Below the pieces are notes generated by a model. That model was not told the origin of the DNA. It saw nothing but the letters and a program-made list of their open reading frames with translations, and searched no databases. From Pontibacter virosus (GTDB lineage Bacteria > Bacteroidota > Bacteroidia > Cytophagales > Hymenobacteraceae): DNA of 64,000 bases. Both the position numbers and the translations under genes were made by a program. Shown piece by piece: positions 33,898 to 42,776 of the stretch. The number at the start of each line of letters is the position of its first letter. Within the stretch, counting starts at the first letter, position 1. The stretch spans positions 62,001 to 126,000 of the forward strand of contig NZ_QEKI01000005.1 in assembly GCF_003096355.1 (NCBI RefSeq), in the 5' to 3' direction.

Positions 33898-36660
33898 ATG
33901 CCAAATAGTTTACGCTTGAGCTGTTGCTTGCCTGGCCGCCTTGTGCTGTTGGTATTGATGTTGTTGTTGGGATATGCGAACGAGGCGCAGGCTACTCACA
34001 TCCGGGCAGGGGACATCACCGCCCGTCGGGACACTGGCCCTAATCCGAACCCCCGAAAGTTCTTTTTCACCATGGTGATGTACACCAAAACCTCCTCCAC
34101 AGCCGATGACCCCTTTGTGTTCATCACGATGGGGGATGGGCAGACAGTTCGGGTAGAACGCCTGTCCGTAACAAACATTAAACCAGATGTAGACCGCGAG
34201 GTTTTTGAGTGGGAGTATACCTTTCCGGCCAACGGTACCTATACCGTAACATGGGTAGGTGAGAACCGGAACGGGGGGATCCTGAACATGGCCGCCCCAA
34301 CCGATCAGCTGACCTTTGCCATCTCCACGACGATATCGATTAACCCGCTCCGGGGCCTGAATAGTACACCCATACTGCAGGTGGCCCCAATTGATGAAGC
34401 AACTGCCGGTGAGCGTTGGGTGCATAACCCGGGAGCGATCGATGCTGACGGCGACAGCCTTGCCTACCGCCTGATACAGCCGCAGCACCGCAACCAGCAA
34501 ACCGGCACGATCACCAACGTGCCCGGCTACCGCGATCCGCATACAGTTGATAACTGCCGCAACTCCACTAACACCGGACCTTCGACTTTTACCCTCGACC
34601 CCATTACCGGGCAACTCACCTGGGATGCCCCCTGCCGACTGGGAGAATATAACGTGGCCTTTGTGGTAGAGGAATGGCGTACAACAGGAGCTGCCCCTGT
34701 GCTGATCAGCACGGTCGTGCGCGACATGCAGATCCTGGTAGTCGATGCCCGCAACCGCCCACCGGTGCTGGTGCCCCGTGACACCTGTATCGTGGCTGGC
34801 GAAACGCTGCGCACCACCATCACGGCTACCGACCCGGATGGCCATTTGATCAATCTAACGGTACCGGGTACGGGTGGCATACTGCCTCCGGCTACTTTCA
34901 GAGGGACTGTCAACCAACCGGGGCGCGCCGCCGGGCAATTGGTATGGAACACTTCCTGCAACGATGTGCGCGCTAACCCATACCAACTAATTTTCAGAGC
35001 TGAAGATAACCCGCCTCCACCTTCCAGGCAACTGGCTGACTTGCAGCCTTACCGCATCACGGTCATCGGTCCGGCTCCGCAGAACCTGCTGGCCACTGGC
35101 GAAGACCGTTCTGTTCGCCTGACCTGGGACAGCTACATCTGCCAGAATGCCTCTACCATCCGCATTTACAGGCGGGAGGGGCCATCGGGCTGGCGACCAG
35201 GGCCTTGCGAAACCGGTGTTCCTGCCAGTACGGGTTTTGTACTGATCGGCGAAGTAGGCAAGGAAGCAACGGAGTTTTTAGACAATAACAACGGCCAAGG
35301 ACTAACCGCCGGGGCAGAGTATTGCTATGTAATTTATGCAGAGTTCCCAAGACCTGCCGGCGGACAAAGTATAGCATCGTTGGAGGCCTGTGTCGTGCTG
35401 GAGCGTGACATACCTTACATTACGAATGTAACAGTGGACCGCACCGATGCAACCAATGGGCAGATCACCGTTCGCTGGACGCAGCCTGGCGCAGGCATTG
35501 AGCGCCTGAATCCTCCGTTTGAGTACAGGCTATACCGCAAAGTAGGGCAGGAGTCGGGAGGGGCTTATCAGCAGGTGTTCTCCTCACGCAGACTGAGCGA
35601 TACGGTATATGTGAACAGCGGGCTGAATACCGAGGCAAACGCCTACCGGTATAAACTTGAGTTTTACAGTACGCGTGCACCGGGCGGCCCAACACCGAAT
35701 GTACTGCGCGATTCGACTTCGGCCTCCAGCGTGCGACTGGCAGCTGAGGCCCAGAGTACGGGCGATGAACTGGCTGTGTCGCTCAACTGGACTTATAATG
35801 TGCCATGGCGAAATGAAGTGCTCGAGCACCAGATTTTCAGGGTAGTAGAAGGTGAACTGGTTCAGGTTGGAAGCGTAACGGCATCGGCTAGCAGCGGTAC
35901 TTTCGTGGACATGGGCACTGCCGCGGCGCCATTGGAGCGTGGGCAAACTTACTGTTACGTGGTGCGCACCCAGGGCACTTATCAGATAGATGGACTGCCG
36001 GAGCCACTGCAGAACCTGAGCCAGGAAGTATGTGTGGAATTACCGCTCGTTATCTGTCCGCCGGAGCTGACCCTGGATGTGCTGAACTGTGAGGCCTTCT
36101 TTGCAAACCCAACCCGGCCGCCTTACCAGAATGTGCTGAACTGGGTGCCGAAGATCGGAGACGGGTGCACAGACGAGATCGACTTCTATACGGTATACTT
36201 CAGAGGGCCGGGCGAGACGGAATACCGCGCCATCGCTACCACCAAAGAAACCACCTATACCCATACCGGGCTGGAGTCATTTGCAGCCTGCTATTACGTG
36301 ACGGCCACCAGCATGACAGGGGAGGAGAGCGAGCCGAGCAACGAAGAGTGTAAGGACAACTGCTTCTTCTTCGAGTTGCCGAACATCATCACACCAAACG
36401 CTGACGGCAAAAATGATGTGTTCAAGCCAGATCCGAGGGCCGCGTTTATACGTTCCACAACCTTTAAGGTATTCAACCGATGGGGTGTAAAGGTATACGA
36501 AAGCAGTGCAGATGCGTATATCAACTGGCCGGGCACCGATAACGATGGTAAGCGCCTCACGGATGGGGTTTACTATTACGAGGCCGAGGTGGAGTTTATA
36601 TCCATTGAACCGAACCGCAGCCGCAGTAAGTACAAAGGCTGGGTAGAAATAGTACGCTAA
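33898..36660 (+). CDS. Large exported protein with fibronectin-III-like repeats and type IX secretion type-B C-terminal domain
   Basis: From the ATG at 33898, about 920 residues: signal peptide (LVLLVLMLLLGYANEAQA), cadherin/Ig-like repeats, several FN3-like modules (about 380-770, each starting with phrases such as NVTVDRTDATNGQITVRWTQPG) and a C-terminal gliding-motility-associated domain (LPNIITPNADGKNDVFKP, FNRWGVKVYES, GTDNDGKRLTDGVYYY). That last domain is a type IX sorting signal, so the protein is exported and probably attached to the surface or the SprF-dependent pathway. A TACCTTTG -7 element at 33863-33870 supports this start over a TTG at 33868. Function beyond surface adhesion is unknown. 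Confidence 0.88.
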   Translation: MPNSLRLSCCLPGRLVLLVLMLLLGYANEAQATHIRAGDITARRDTGPNPNPRKFFFTMVMYTKTSSTADDPFVFITMGDGQTVRVERLSVTNIKPDVDREVFEWEYTFPANGTYTVTWVGENRNGGILNMAAPTDQLTFAISTTISINPLRGLNSTPILQVAPIDEATAGERWVHNPGAIDADGDSLAYRLIQPQHRNQQTGTITNVPGYRDPHTVDNCRNSTNTGPSTFTLDPITGQLTWDAPCRLGEYNVAFVVEEWRTTGAAPVLISTVVRDMQILVVDARNRPPVLVPRDTCIVAGETLRTTITATDPDGHLINLTVPGTGGILPPATFRGTVNQPGRAAGQLVWNTSCNDVRANPYQLIFRAEDNPPPPSRQLADLQPYRITVIGPAPQNLLATGEDRSVRLTWDSYICQNASTIRIYRREGPSGWRPGPCETGVPASTGFVLIGEVGKEATEFLDNNNGQGLTAGAEYCYVIYAEFPRPAGGQSIASLEACVVLERDIPYITNVTVDRTDATNGQITVRWTQPGAGIERLNPPFEYRLYRKVGQESGGAYQQVFSSRRLSDTVYVNSGLNTEANAYRYKLEFYSTRAPGGPTPNVLRDSTSASSVRLAAEAQSTGDELAVSLNWTYNVPWRNEVLEHQIFRVVEGELVQVGSVTASASSGTFVDMGTAAAPLERGQTYCYVVRTQGTYQIDGLPEPLQNLSQEVCVELPLVICPPELTLDVLNCEAFFANPTRPPYQNVLNWVPKIGDGCTDEIDFYTVYFRGPGETEYRAIATTKETTYTHTGLESFAACYYVTATSMTGEESEPSNEECKDNCFFFELPNIITPNADGKNDVFKPDPRAAFIRSTTFKVFNRWGVKVYESSADAYINWPGTDNDGKRLTDGVYYYEAEVEFISIEPNRSRSKYKGWVEIVR

Positions 36661-37088
36661 TGACAAAAGAGGAACTGGTCCGGCTGCAGGGTTTGCCCAT
36701 CGTGTTTTACGATGGCACCTGCGGCTTTTGCCAGGCCAGCATTCAGATCGTCTTGAAGTATAACAAGCAGCAAAACCTGTATTTTGCTGCCTTGCAGTCC
36801 GGATTGGTGGAGCAGCTCGTGCCGCAGCAGCTTATACCTGATCCACTGCCCGATTCCATTCTTTTCTTTGAAAACGGCCAGCTCTACACCGAGTCAGAAG
36901 CCGCCCTTCGCATTGCCCGCCATCTCAATTTTCCGTGGTCGGTGCTTTACTATTTTAGGTTTATTCCCTTATCTTTCCGCGATTTTGTGTACCGCTTCAT
37001 CGCGAAACACCGCTACCGCATCGCCGGCCGTAACGAAGCCTGCATGCTGCCCAGCCCCGAAGAAAGGGCCCGGTTTGTGGCTTATTAA
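36660..37088 (+). CDS. DCC-family thiol-disulfide oxidoreductase (DUF393)
   Basis: 142 residues. The family motif DxxCxxC is seen in VFYDGTCGFCQASI near residue 17, and the C-terminal half has the usual FRFIPLSFRDFVYRFIAKHRYRI segment. DCC proteins are thioredoxin-fold and presumed redox enzymes of unknown substrate. Its ATG overlaps the stop of the type IX secreted protein by one base, so the two are translationally coupled, which is unusual for this family. Confidence 0.88.
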   Translation: MTKEELVRLQGLPIVFYDGTCGFCQASIQIVLKYNKQQNLYFAALQSGLVEQLVPQQLIPDPLPDSILFFENGQLYTESEAALRIARHLNFPWSVLYYFRFIPLSFRDFVYRFIAKHRYRIAGRNEACMLPSPEERARFVAY

Positions 37089-37117
37089 ATTGTTAAATTG
37101 TTGATGGTTAAATGGTT
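37086..37117 (+). repeat. AT-rich dispersed repeat starting at a stop codon
   Basis: TAAATTGTTAAATTGTTGATGGTTAAATGG begins with the TAA stop of the DCC gene (37086-37088). An inverted relative lies at 37311-37353, and close copies at 41629 and 42741. Confidence 0.6.
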
Positions 37118-37179
37118 GTTGGGACTTTGCCTGGCTGAACGGTTATTGGCTGTGTTGTTGGATTCTATACTTTGGAGAC

Positions 37180-37273
37180 AGGTATAGGTGAGAACAGGTA
37201 TAGACAGTGGTGAACGTTGGCTATACCTGAAAACTTAAAGAGGTCGGCGGGTATAGGCACAGGTCAGGTATAG
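37180..37273. repeat. Cluster of AGGTATAG motifs
   Basis: AGGTATAG at 37180-37187, 37196-37203 and 37266-37273, its complement CTATACCT at 37221-37228, and GGTATAG at 37250-37256: five copies in 94 bp. The same octamer recurs throughout the window in genes and spacers. Confidence 0.7.
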
Positions 37274-37310
37274 ATCGGGCCTCGCAGTATACACCTGGTT
37301 TTTTACCTGT

Positions 37311-37353
37311 TTAACAATTTAACCATCAATAATTTATCAATTTAACAATTGAC
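37311..37353 (-). repeat. Inverted copy of the AT-rich dispersed repeat
   Basis: TTAACAATTTAACCATCAAT followed by AATTTATCAATTTAACAATT, the reverse complement of the unit at 37086, ending shortly before the fabD start. The two copies could pair over the intervening 190 bp. Confidence 0.55.
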
Positions 37354-37375
37354 AATAAACACTCAACAATAAAGA

Positions 37376-38257
37376 ATGAAAAAGGCATACGTTTTCCCGG
37401 GACAGGGTTCTCAGTTTGTGGGTATGGGCAAGGACCTGTATGAGCAGCACGAGACAGCGCGTCAGCTGTTTGACAAAGCAAACGAGATCCTGGGGTTCAA
37501 CATTACAGAGATCATGTTCAGTGGCACGGATGAGGAGCTGAAGCAGACCAGAGTAACACAGCCAGCCATTTTCCTGCACTCAGTGGCGCAGGCCGCTGTT
37601 GCACAGGAATTCAACCCCGATATGGTAGCCGGTCACTCGCTTGGCGAGTTTTCTGCCTTGGTAGCCAGCAAAGTATTGAGTTTTGAGGACGGCCTGAGAC
37701 TGGTGTATAAAAGAGCAATGGCGATGCAGGCGGCCTGCGAAGCCAACCCATCCACTATGGCTGCTATTCTTGGCCTGGAAGATGCGAAAGTAGAAGAGGT
37801 GTGTGCCGCCGTAGAAGGGGAAGTGGTAGTGGCTGCTAACTACAACTGCCCTGGTCAGTTGGTGATCTCCGGTTCTAACAAAGGTATAGAGATTGCCTGT
37901 GAGAAAATGAAGGAAGCCGGTGCCAAACGCGCCCTGCCACTACCAGTAGGTGGTGCTTTCCACTCGCCGCTCATGAAGCCGGCAGAAGTGGAACTGGCCA
38001 AGGCCATCAACGAAACGACCTTCAGCCAGGGCATTTGCCCGATCTACCAGAACGTAGACGCCATGCCGCATACCGATCCGGAAGAGATCAAGCAAAACCT
38101 GATCAGCCAGCTGACCGCACCTGTGCGATGGACCCAATCGGTACAGCAGATGGTGGCCGATGGCGCTACGCACTTTGTAGAGTGCGGCCCGGGTAAAGTG
38201 TTGCAGGGACTCGTGAAAAAGATCGAACGCACAGCGGAGGTAAGCTCTGTGGTATAA
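37376..38257 (+). CDS. fabD: Malonyl-CoA:ACP transacylase FabD
   Basis: 293 residues. The N-terminal FPGQGSQFVGMGKDLY, nucleophile motif GHSLGEFSAL near residue 87, and the GGAFHSPLM catalytic His region identify FabD. It loads malonyl units onto acyl carrier protein for fatty acid synthesis in the cytoplasm. It stands alone between a repeat-rich spacer and a clear terminator. Confidence 0.96.
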   Translation: MKKAYVFPGQGSQFVGMGKDLYEQHETARQLFDKANEILGFNITEIMFSGTDEELKQTRVTQPAIFLHSVAQAAVAQEFNPDMVAGHSLGEFSALVASKVLSFEDGLRLVYKRAMAMQAACEANPSTMAAILGLEDAKVEEVCAAVEGEVVVAANYNCPGQLVISGSNKGIEIACEKMKEAGAKRALPLPVGGAFHSPLMKPAEVELAKAINETTFSQGICPIYQNVDAMPHTDPEEIKQNLISQLTAPVRWTQSVQQMVADGATHFVECGPGKVLQGLVKKIERTAEVSSVV

Positions 38258-38274
38258 TGCTCCAGGTATAATTT

Positions 38275-38314
38275 AAAAAGACCATTGCGGCCTCGGCTGC
38301 AATGGTCTTTTTTT
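38275..38314 (+). terminator. Terminator after fabD
   Basis: AAAAAGACCATTGC pairs with GCAATGGTCTTTTT over 13-14 bp around a 10-nt loop, with a T7 run. Confidence 0.85.
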
Positions 38315-38350
38315 ATGAGCTTTCTTTCAATGACGGCACCTAGGTATACA

Positions 38351-39004
38351 CTACCGACCATTCTCGTCCACGGCCATTGGGATCACTCCCATTTGGCTTA
38401 ACTCGTCCGATAGTTTCAGGAGCTCGTTTTTGATGATATCGCTTTGCTGCAGCTGCTGTTCCGGAAGGCTGATCACACGCGACAGGTATAGGTTCTCTTT
38501 TAAATGAAGCTCTTGCATAAGCCGGTCCAGTAACGCCTGGTTTTGGCCTATGTAGATAAGTGGCGAGAGCTCGATCTGAACATTTTGCTGCTTCGGGTTG
38601 ATGATATTTACCCTGAAAAAATAATCGCCAACTTTGCCGAACAAGTAGGTCGAGATCTCCTTCACGATGGCATTGTATCCTTCAACAGCCCCATTAAAAT
38701 GAAGCGACGTGAAAGCAGGGAAGTCGTACAGTCGCTTTTTCTTCAGGAGCTTCTCGTAGTTGTTTAGCAGCAGCAGGATAATGACGCCCAACGCTACAAA
38801 GGCCGCAACAAGGGCTTTTTCCGGTATTTGCTGGCTAAACGTTTCCATGGGCAAACGCTGCCTGAAAAGGGCAGGTATAAATGTAAAGGGAAGGACCAGT
38901 ATAAACACAACCAGAAAGCCCCGCAAAAGGCTTTTCTTTTCATTGGTGATGATGGTGAGCAGGTCGTTCATATGCTGTTTGGGAGAGGCGTAAAACAGAC
39001 GCAT
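38351..39004 (-). CDS. Membrane protein of unknown function
   Basis: 217 residues with two hydrophobic helices (LLRGFLVVFILVLPFTFIPALF, about 27-48, and ALVAAFVALGVIILLLLNNYE, about 64-84) followed by a soluble cytoplasmic domain of about 130 residues ending in a predicted coiled helix (LQQSDIIKNELLKLSDELSQM). No family recognised. ATG at 39004 or, eleven codons later, at 38971 (MNDLLTII) could both start it. It is transcribed alone. Confidence 0.7.
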   Translation of the reverse strand: MRLFYASPKQHMNDLLTIITNEKKSLLRGFLVVFILVLPFTFIPALFRQRLPMETFSQQIPEKALVAAFVALGVIILLLLNNYEKLLKKKRLYDFPAFTSLHFNGAVEGYNAIVKEISTYLFGKVGDYFFRVNIINPKQQNVQIELSPLIYIGQNQALLDRLMQELHLKENLYLSRVISLPEQQLQQSDIIKNELLKLSDELSQMGVIPMAVDENGR

Positions 39005-39126
39005 CAGATCACGTATACTTCCTAAGTATAGTCAACTCACAATATAAGTAAAATTTTGTTTTTACGGCTTAGCCAAGGCTTAAAGTAAGGTATTTTTAGA
39101 AAAAATCACAGCCATGTTACATGCCC

Positions 39127-39621
39127 TTAGTCTGCAGCCGAAATGTAGGGGTGAACGGGGAGTTTATCAGGGCAATCCTGTAGGAGCTGTATTACCGGCT
39201 GGTTCAGCACCGGGTGTAGCAGCTGCGGTGCGATCTCGCTTAGCGGCAGGAGTGTGAACCGGCGCAGGTGCAGCTGCGGGTGAGGAATGGTCAGGCGCTG
39301 CGTCTGCATGGCCAGCTGGTCGTAGAACAAGATGTCGATGTCGATGACGCGGGCGCCCCAGTGCTCGTGACGGATGCGCCCTAAATCCAGCTCGATCTGG
39401 TTTATACCTTGCAGCACCTGCTCGGGACTTAGTGCGGTCTGCACCTCCAGTACCTGGTTCAGGAAAGCGGGTTGGTCGGTATTACCCCAGGCGGCGGTTT
39501 CGTAAAGGGAGGAGCTTTGCACGATCGGGCCAATTTGGGCGGCAATACGTTCGCGGGCCTGGGACAGGTATAGCGGGCGGTCACCGAGGTTGCCGCCCAG
39601 GAGCAGGTATAGCTTAGGCAT
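39127..39621 (-). CDS. folK: 6-hydroxymethyl-7,8-dihydropterin pyrophosphokinase FolK
   Basis: From the ATG at 39621 the product is 164 residues beginning MPKLYLLLGGNLGDR, the FolK start. The active-site segment RHEHWGARVIDIDILFYD and PHPQLHLRRFTLLPLSEIAP are diagnostic. It pyrophosphorylates the pterin for folate synthesis. The open frame extends 63 codons further upstream but that part lies inside the alpha/beta hydrolase gene and has no FolK similarity. It overlaps that gene by 8 bases (ATG within the last codons). Confidence 0.94.
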   Translation of the reverse strand: MPKLYLLLGGNLGDRPLYLSQARERIAAQIGPIVQSSSLYETAAWGNTDQPAFLNQVLEVQTALSPEQVLQGINQIELDLGRIRHEHWGARVIDIDILFYDQLAMQTQRLTIPHPQLHLRRFTLLPLSEIAPQLLHPVLNQPVIQLLQDCPDKLPVHPYISAAD

Positions 39622-40471
39622 GTTTGTTGAAAAAGGCGATGCTGAGGTCGGCTGCGGCTTTGGCTGCTGTGGGCAAAACTTCCTGTTCGTAGGGGTGCTG
39701 TCCTCCAAAAGAATGATCGGCGCCTGGTAACAGGTGCAGTTCGGCATCCGGCTTCCAGGTATGCAGGTCGTGGGCCATTTGCACGGGCAGGGTTTCGTCT
39801 TCTTCACCATGCAGGATCAGCAGGGGCTGTTGCATTTTTTGGATCACTTTCGGAATTTCGAGTCGCTCCACATTGGCCAGATAATCCTCCACGATCTGGT
39901 AGTAGAGCGGCATGCGTATACCTGTGCGGGCATTCGTCACCCACTGCACACCTTCTTTTTTCCAGGATTCCTTTTCCAGCTCGTCCCAGCGCTGGTCAAA
40001 ATTATTCACGGCAGCCCAGGTGGCCAGGGCCCGTACGCGGGTGTCTTCAGCGGCCTTGAGTATAACGGATCCGCCGCCGCGGCTGTGTCCAATCAGGTAA
40101 ATGCGGTTCAGGTCCAATTCATTCTGGGGAAGTGGTCCCTCTTCGTCGTGCACCAGATCGATAAGCGACTTGAGGTCTTCCAACTCAATGCTGAAGTTAT
40201 TGCGCCCAAAAGCTTCCATGTCGTGCAGGTCCGAATCGTTGTCGATGCTGGTGCCGTTGTGCGAGAAGTTGAACTTGATGAACACAAAGCCTTGACTTGC
40301 GAAGTATTCTGCCAGCAGGTTGAAATGTCCCCAATCCTTGAAGCCTTTGAAACCGTGGGTATAGAGTACGAGCGGCTTTTTGTTGCCGTCCTGGTTATAG
40401 GTGGCGTCAGCGGTGAAAGGACGCTCGTGCTCCGGGTATACCACGAAGTCTACTTTGAGTGTGTCTGCCAT
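39614..40471 (-). CDS. Alpha/beta hydrolase (dienelactone-hydrolase-like or prolyl oligopeptidase-like)
   Basis: 285 residues from the ATG at 40471 (MADTLKVDF). The nucleophile elbow GHSRGGGSVIL, acid LHGEEDETLP and catalytic His in PGADHSFGG form a complete triad. YTHGFKGFKDWGHFN supplies the oxyanion segment. A cytoplasmic serine hydrolase; substrate unknown. The frame stays open for 21 more codons upstream, but the later ATG has better context. It is coupled to folK. Confidence 0.88.
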   Translation of the reverse strand: MADTLKVDFVVYPEHERPFTADATYNQDGNKKPLVLYTHGFKGFKDWGHFNLLAEYFASQGFVFIKFNFSHNGTSIDNDSDLHDMEAFGRNNFSIELEDLKSLIDLVHDEEGPLPQNELDLNRIYLIGHSRGGGSVILKAAEDTRVRALATWAAVNNFDQRWDELEKESWKKEGVQWVTNARTGIRMPLYYQIVEDYLANVERLEIPKVIQKMQQPLLILHGEEDETLPVQMAHDLHTWKPDAELHLLPGADHSFGGQHPYEQEVLPTAAKAAADLSIAFFNKHA

Positions 40472-40650
40472 GGTGAGATGTGCTGTGTGATCAGAAGGCA
40501 ATATAGTTATTTTAAGCAAGCGGCAAACCAGCACGAGGCTGTGCTGTTGGCAAAGTATACCACCGAGCTAAACTTAGATTATTTAAACGCTGATATTGCT
40601 ATACTTGTTTGGAAACGACCCCCACACCTAGTAATATTGCGGAATATCAC

Positions 40651-41631
40651 ATGAGCATTAGCCTAAAGGAAATACAAGCGCCCATTGCCCAGGAGATGGA
40701 GCTGTTCGAGAAAAAGTTCAGGACTTCGATGAAGTCCAAGGTACTGCTGCTCGATAAGATCATGGGCTATATCGTGAAGCGCAAAGGCAAGCAGATGCGG
40801 CCGATGTTCGTGTTCTTCATGGCCAAGCTTTTCCGCGGCGACGCCATCGGTGATGCTACCTACCGCGGGGCCGCTCTGATCGAGCTGCTGCACACAGCCA
40901 CCCTCGTGCACGACGATGTGGTGGACGAGGCCAATTACCGCCGCGGTTTCTTCTCTGTAAACGCCCTCTGGAAAAACAAAATTGCCGTGCTGGTAGGTGA
41001 TTACCTGCTCTCCAAAGGCCTGCTGCTCTCCCTGCAAAACGATGATTACGAGTTGCTCAAGATCGTGTCGAATGCCGTGAAGGAAATGAGCGAAGGGGAG
41101 CTGCTGCAGATCGAGAAAGCCCGCCGCCTGGACATTGATGAGTCAGTGTATTTCGACATCATACGCCAAAAGACCGCTTCGCTTATTGCTTCCTGTTGCG
41201 CCGTTGGCGCCGCCTCAGCTGGCGCTTCGAAAGAGGACATCGAGAAGGCCCGTTTGTTTGGCGAGAAAGTGGGTATCGCGTTTCAGATAAAAGACGATTT
41301 GTTCGACTACGGCACTGCTGAGATTGGCAAGCCCGTAGGCATCGACATCAAGGAAAAGAAGATGACCCTGCCACTGATCCACGCCTTGCGCGAAGCCGAC
41401 TGGATGACCCGACGACGTGTGATCTACAATGTAAAGAACAACAACGGCGACAACAAGCGTGTGCAGCAGGTGATCGACTACGTGAAAACCTCCGGCGGTA
41501 TCCAATACACCATTGAGGCCATGAACCAGTACCACGCTGAGGCACTCGCCATTCTCCATACCTTCCCCGCCTCCCCATCCCGCACCTCCCTGGAGCAACT
41601 TATTGCTTATACCATCGAGAGGGAAAAATAA
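40651..41631 (+). CDS. All-trans polyprenyl diphosphate synthase
   Basis: 326 residues from the ATG at 40651. First aspartate-rich motif in LVHDDVVDEANYRRG, second in FQIKDDLFDYG, as in long- and medium-chain trans-prenyl synthases. Probably makes the menaquinone side chain. It is far from the crt genes, and the small residues needed before DDxxD for GGPP specificity cannot be judged by eye, so a GGPP role is possible but less likely. A TATACTTG -7-like element lies about 50 bp upstream and favours this ATG over the TTG at 40609. Confidence 0.9.
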   Translation: MSISLKEIQAPIAQEMELFEKKFRTSMKSKVLLLDKIMGYIVKRKGKQMRPMFVFFMAKLFRGDAIGDATYRGAALIELLHTATLVHDDVVDEANYRRGFFSVNALWKNKIAVLVGDYLLSKGLLLSLQNDDYELLKIVSNAVKEMSEGELLQIEKARRLDIDESVYFDIIRQKTASLIASCCAVGAASAGASKEDIEKARLFGEKVGIAFQIKDDLFDYGTAEIGKPVGIDIKEKKMTLPLIHALREADWMTRRRVIYNVKNNNGDNKRVQQVIDYVKTSGGIQYTIEAMNQYHAEALAILHTFPASPSRTSLEQLIAYTIEREK

Positions 41632-41661
41632 ATTGTTGAATTGTTGATGGTTAAATTGTTT
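41629..41661 (+). repeat. AT-rich dispersed repeat at the polyprenyl synthase stop codon
   Basis: TAAATTGTTGAATTGTTGATGG followed by TTAAATTGTTTTAACC starts with the TAA stop of the upstream gene. It is a close copy of the repeat at 37086-37117. Confidence 0.6.
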
Positions 41662-41964
41662 TAACCTCGCGATACGCGTACTTTCTCACGAATGTCTGTA
41701 GTATCAGCTATACCTATACCTGACTGGCAGAGACGGATCTGACTCGTGACTCTTTTGTTATTTCGAACGCTAGTGAGAAAACTGGAGGCTACAGCCTTAA
41801 GACCTCAGATGGCTCCCGCCAGTCTGGATGACAAATATTAATCGCTGTTTTACCTGCTATACCTTTACCTGGAGCGAAAATATCTGTAAACTTTGGAGTG
41901 AAAAATGTAAGCTTAGAAGGCAGGAGCGTAGGTAATTTTGGGAGCACAAAATAACCTATGAAAA
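41662..41964. other. Repeat-bearing spacer with a degenerate inverted element
   Basis: No gene. CTATACCT occurs twice in tandem overlap at 41708-41715 and 41714-41721. From about 41755 to 41836, TTGTTATTTCGAACGCTAGTGAG and a far end CGCCAGTCTGGATGACAA carry partly complementary arms (TTGTTAT with ATGACAA, ACTGG with CCAGT). This resembles the short interspersed elements with TCATTTCGAACG-type ends found in Bacteroidota spacers, in a decayed state. The downstream 100 bp may hold the methyltransferase promoter. Confidence 0.35.
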
Positions 41965-42588
41965 ATGAGTCTCAACACAAACGCCTGGAACCGGCTGCGC
42001 TACACGGTATACCTGCCAATTTATGACCTGATTGCCGATCGCATTTTCCGCAAGTACCGCCAGCGCTCCATTGAGCTGCTGCAAGCCAAACCGAACGATG
42101 CTATCTTGATCGTCGGGGCCGGTACCGGCCTCGACCTGCCCTACCTGCAAGGCCATACCCACATCACCGCCAACGACATTACACCCGGCATGATCACCAA
42201 ACTAAAAGCGCGTGCGGAACGCTTGGCTATACCTGTCAATGCCCACATGATGGACGGTCAGCAACTCAGTTACTCTGATAACAGTTTCGATGCCGTCATC
42301 CTGCACCTGATTATTGCGGTTATACCTGATCCCGTGGCATGTATACGCGAAGTGGAGCGGGTGCTGAAGCCGGGCGGCACCGTTATGGTGTTCGATAAAT
42401 TTCTGCCGGATGGTCAGCAACCTTCGCTGCTGCGACGCCTCTTCAACCAGGCTGCCAGCACGCTTTTTTCGGATGTGAACCGCAGCATTGGCGACATCGT
42501 CAGCCATACCTCACTGCAAGTAGAGCTCAAAGAACCAGCTGCTTTTGGAGGCACATTCAGGATTGTGCGGCTTAGGAAACCTGAGTAA
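41965..42588 (+). CDS. Class I SAM-dependent methyltransferase
   Basis: 207 residues with SAM motif I ILIVGAGTGLDLPYL near residue 48, motif II NSFDAVILHLII and motif III ERVLKPGGTVMVFDKF. It resembles phosphatidylethanolamine N-methyltransferase (PmtA) and UbiE-like small-molecule methyltransferases; the C-terminal KEPAAFGGTFRIVRLRK is PmtA-like. The substrate cannot be fixed from sequence. Monocistronic. Confidence 0.85.
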   Translation: MSLNTNAWNRLRYTVYLPIYDLIADRIFRKYRQRSIELLQAKPNDAILIVGAGTGLDLPYLQGHTHITANDITPGMITKLKARAERLAIPVNAHMMDGQQLSYSDNSFDAVILHLIIAVIPDPVACIREVERVLKPGGTVMVFDKFLPDGQQPSLLRRLFNQAASTLFSDVNRSIGDIVSHTSLQVELKEPAAFGGTFRIVRLRKPE

Positions 42589-42694
42589 ACACAGACCTAC
42601 AGCAGGAGGGAAAACTGTGAAATTACTCTATGGAAAATCAAGGGTAATGAAAAGGCTAGACAGAGATACTGCCAGGTAGAAATCTAAAAATAGA

Positions 42695-42723
42695 AAGGCC
42701 GCTACTTCACCAGTAGCGGCCTT
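42695..42723. terminator. Bidirectional terminator between methyltransferase and TlpA-like gene
   Basis: AAGGCCGCTACT and AGTAGCGGCCTT form a perfect 12-bp stem around TCACC. The T-rich tail (TTCTATTTTTAG) is on the minus-strand side, so it mainly serves the leftward lipoprotein gene. Confidence 0.8.
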
Positions 42724-42740
42724 CGCTATACCTGCTGATC

Positions 42741-42776
42741 ATTAAACAATCAGCAATTAACAATCAACAATTAAAT
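42741..42776 (-). repeat. AT-rich dispersed repeat at the TlpA-like stop codon
   Basis: ATTAAACAATCAGCAATTAA followed by CAATCAACAATTAAAT; read on the minus strand it begins at the TAA stop of the lipoprotein gene (42771-42773) and continues AATTGTTGATTG, as in the other stop-adjacent copies. Confidence 0.55.

Noticed and set aside
33910..34845. 311-codon minus-strand open frame
   Set aside because: Antisense to the type IX secreted protein, no domain.
36660..37104. 106-codon plus-strand frame at 36784-37104
   Set aside because: Out of frame with the DCC gene, which has the DGTCGFC motif and correct length.
9181..42672. Shared 12-mer CAGAGATACTGC at 9181-9192 and 42661-42672 as a dispersed repeat
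   Set aside because: Only two copies and flanks diverge at once; could be chance.
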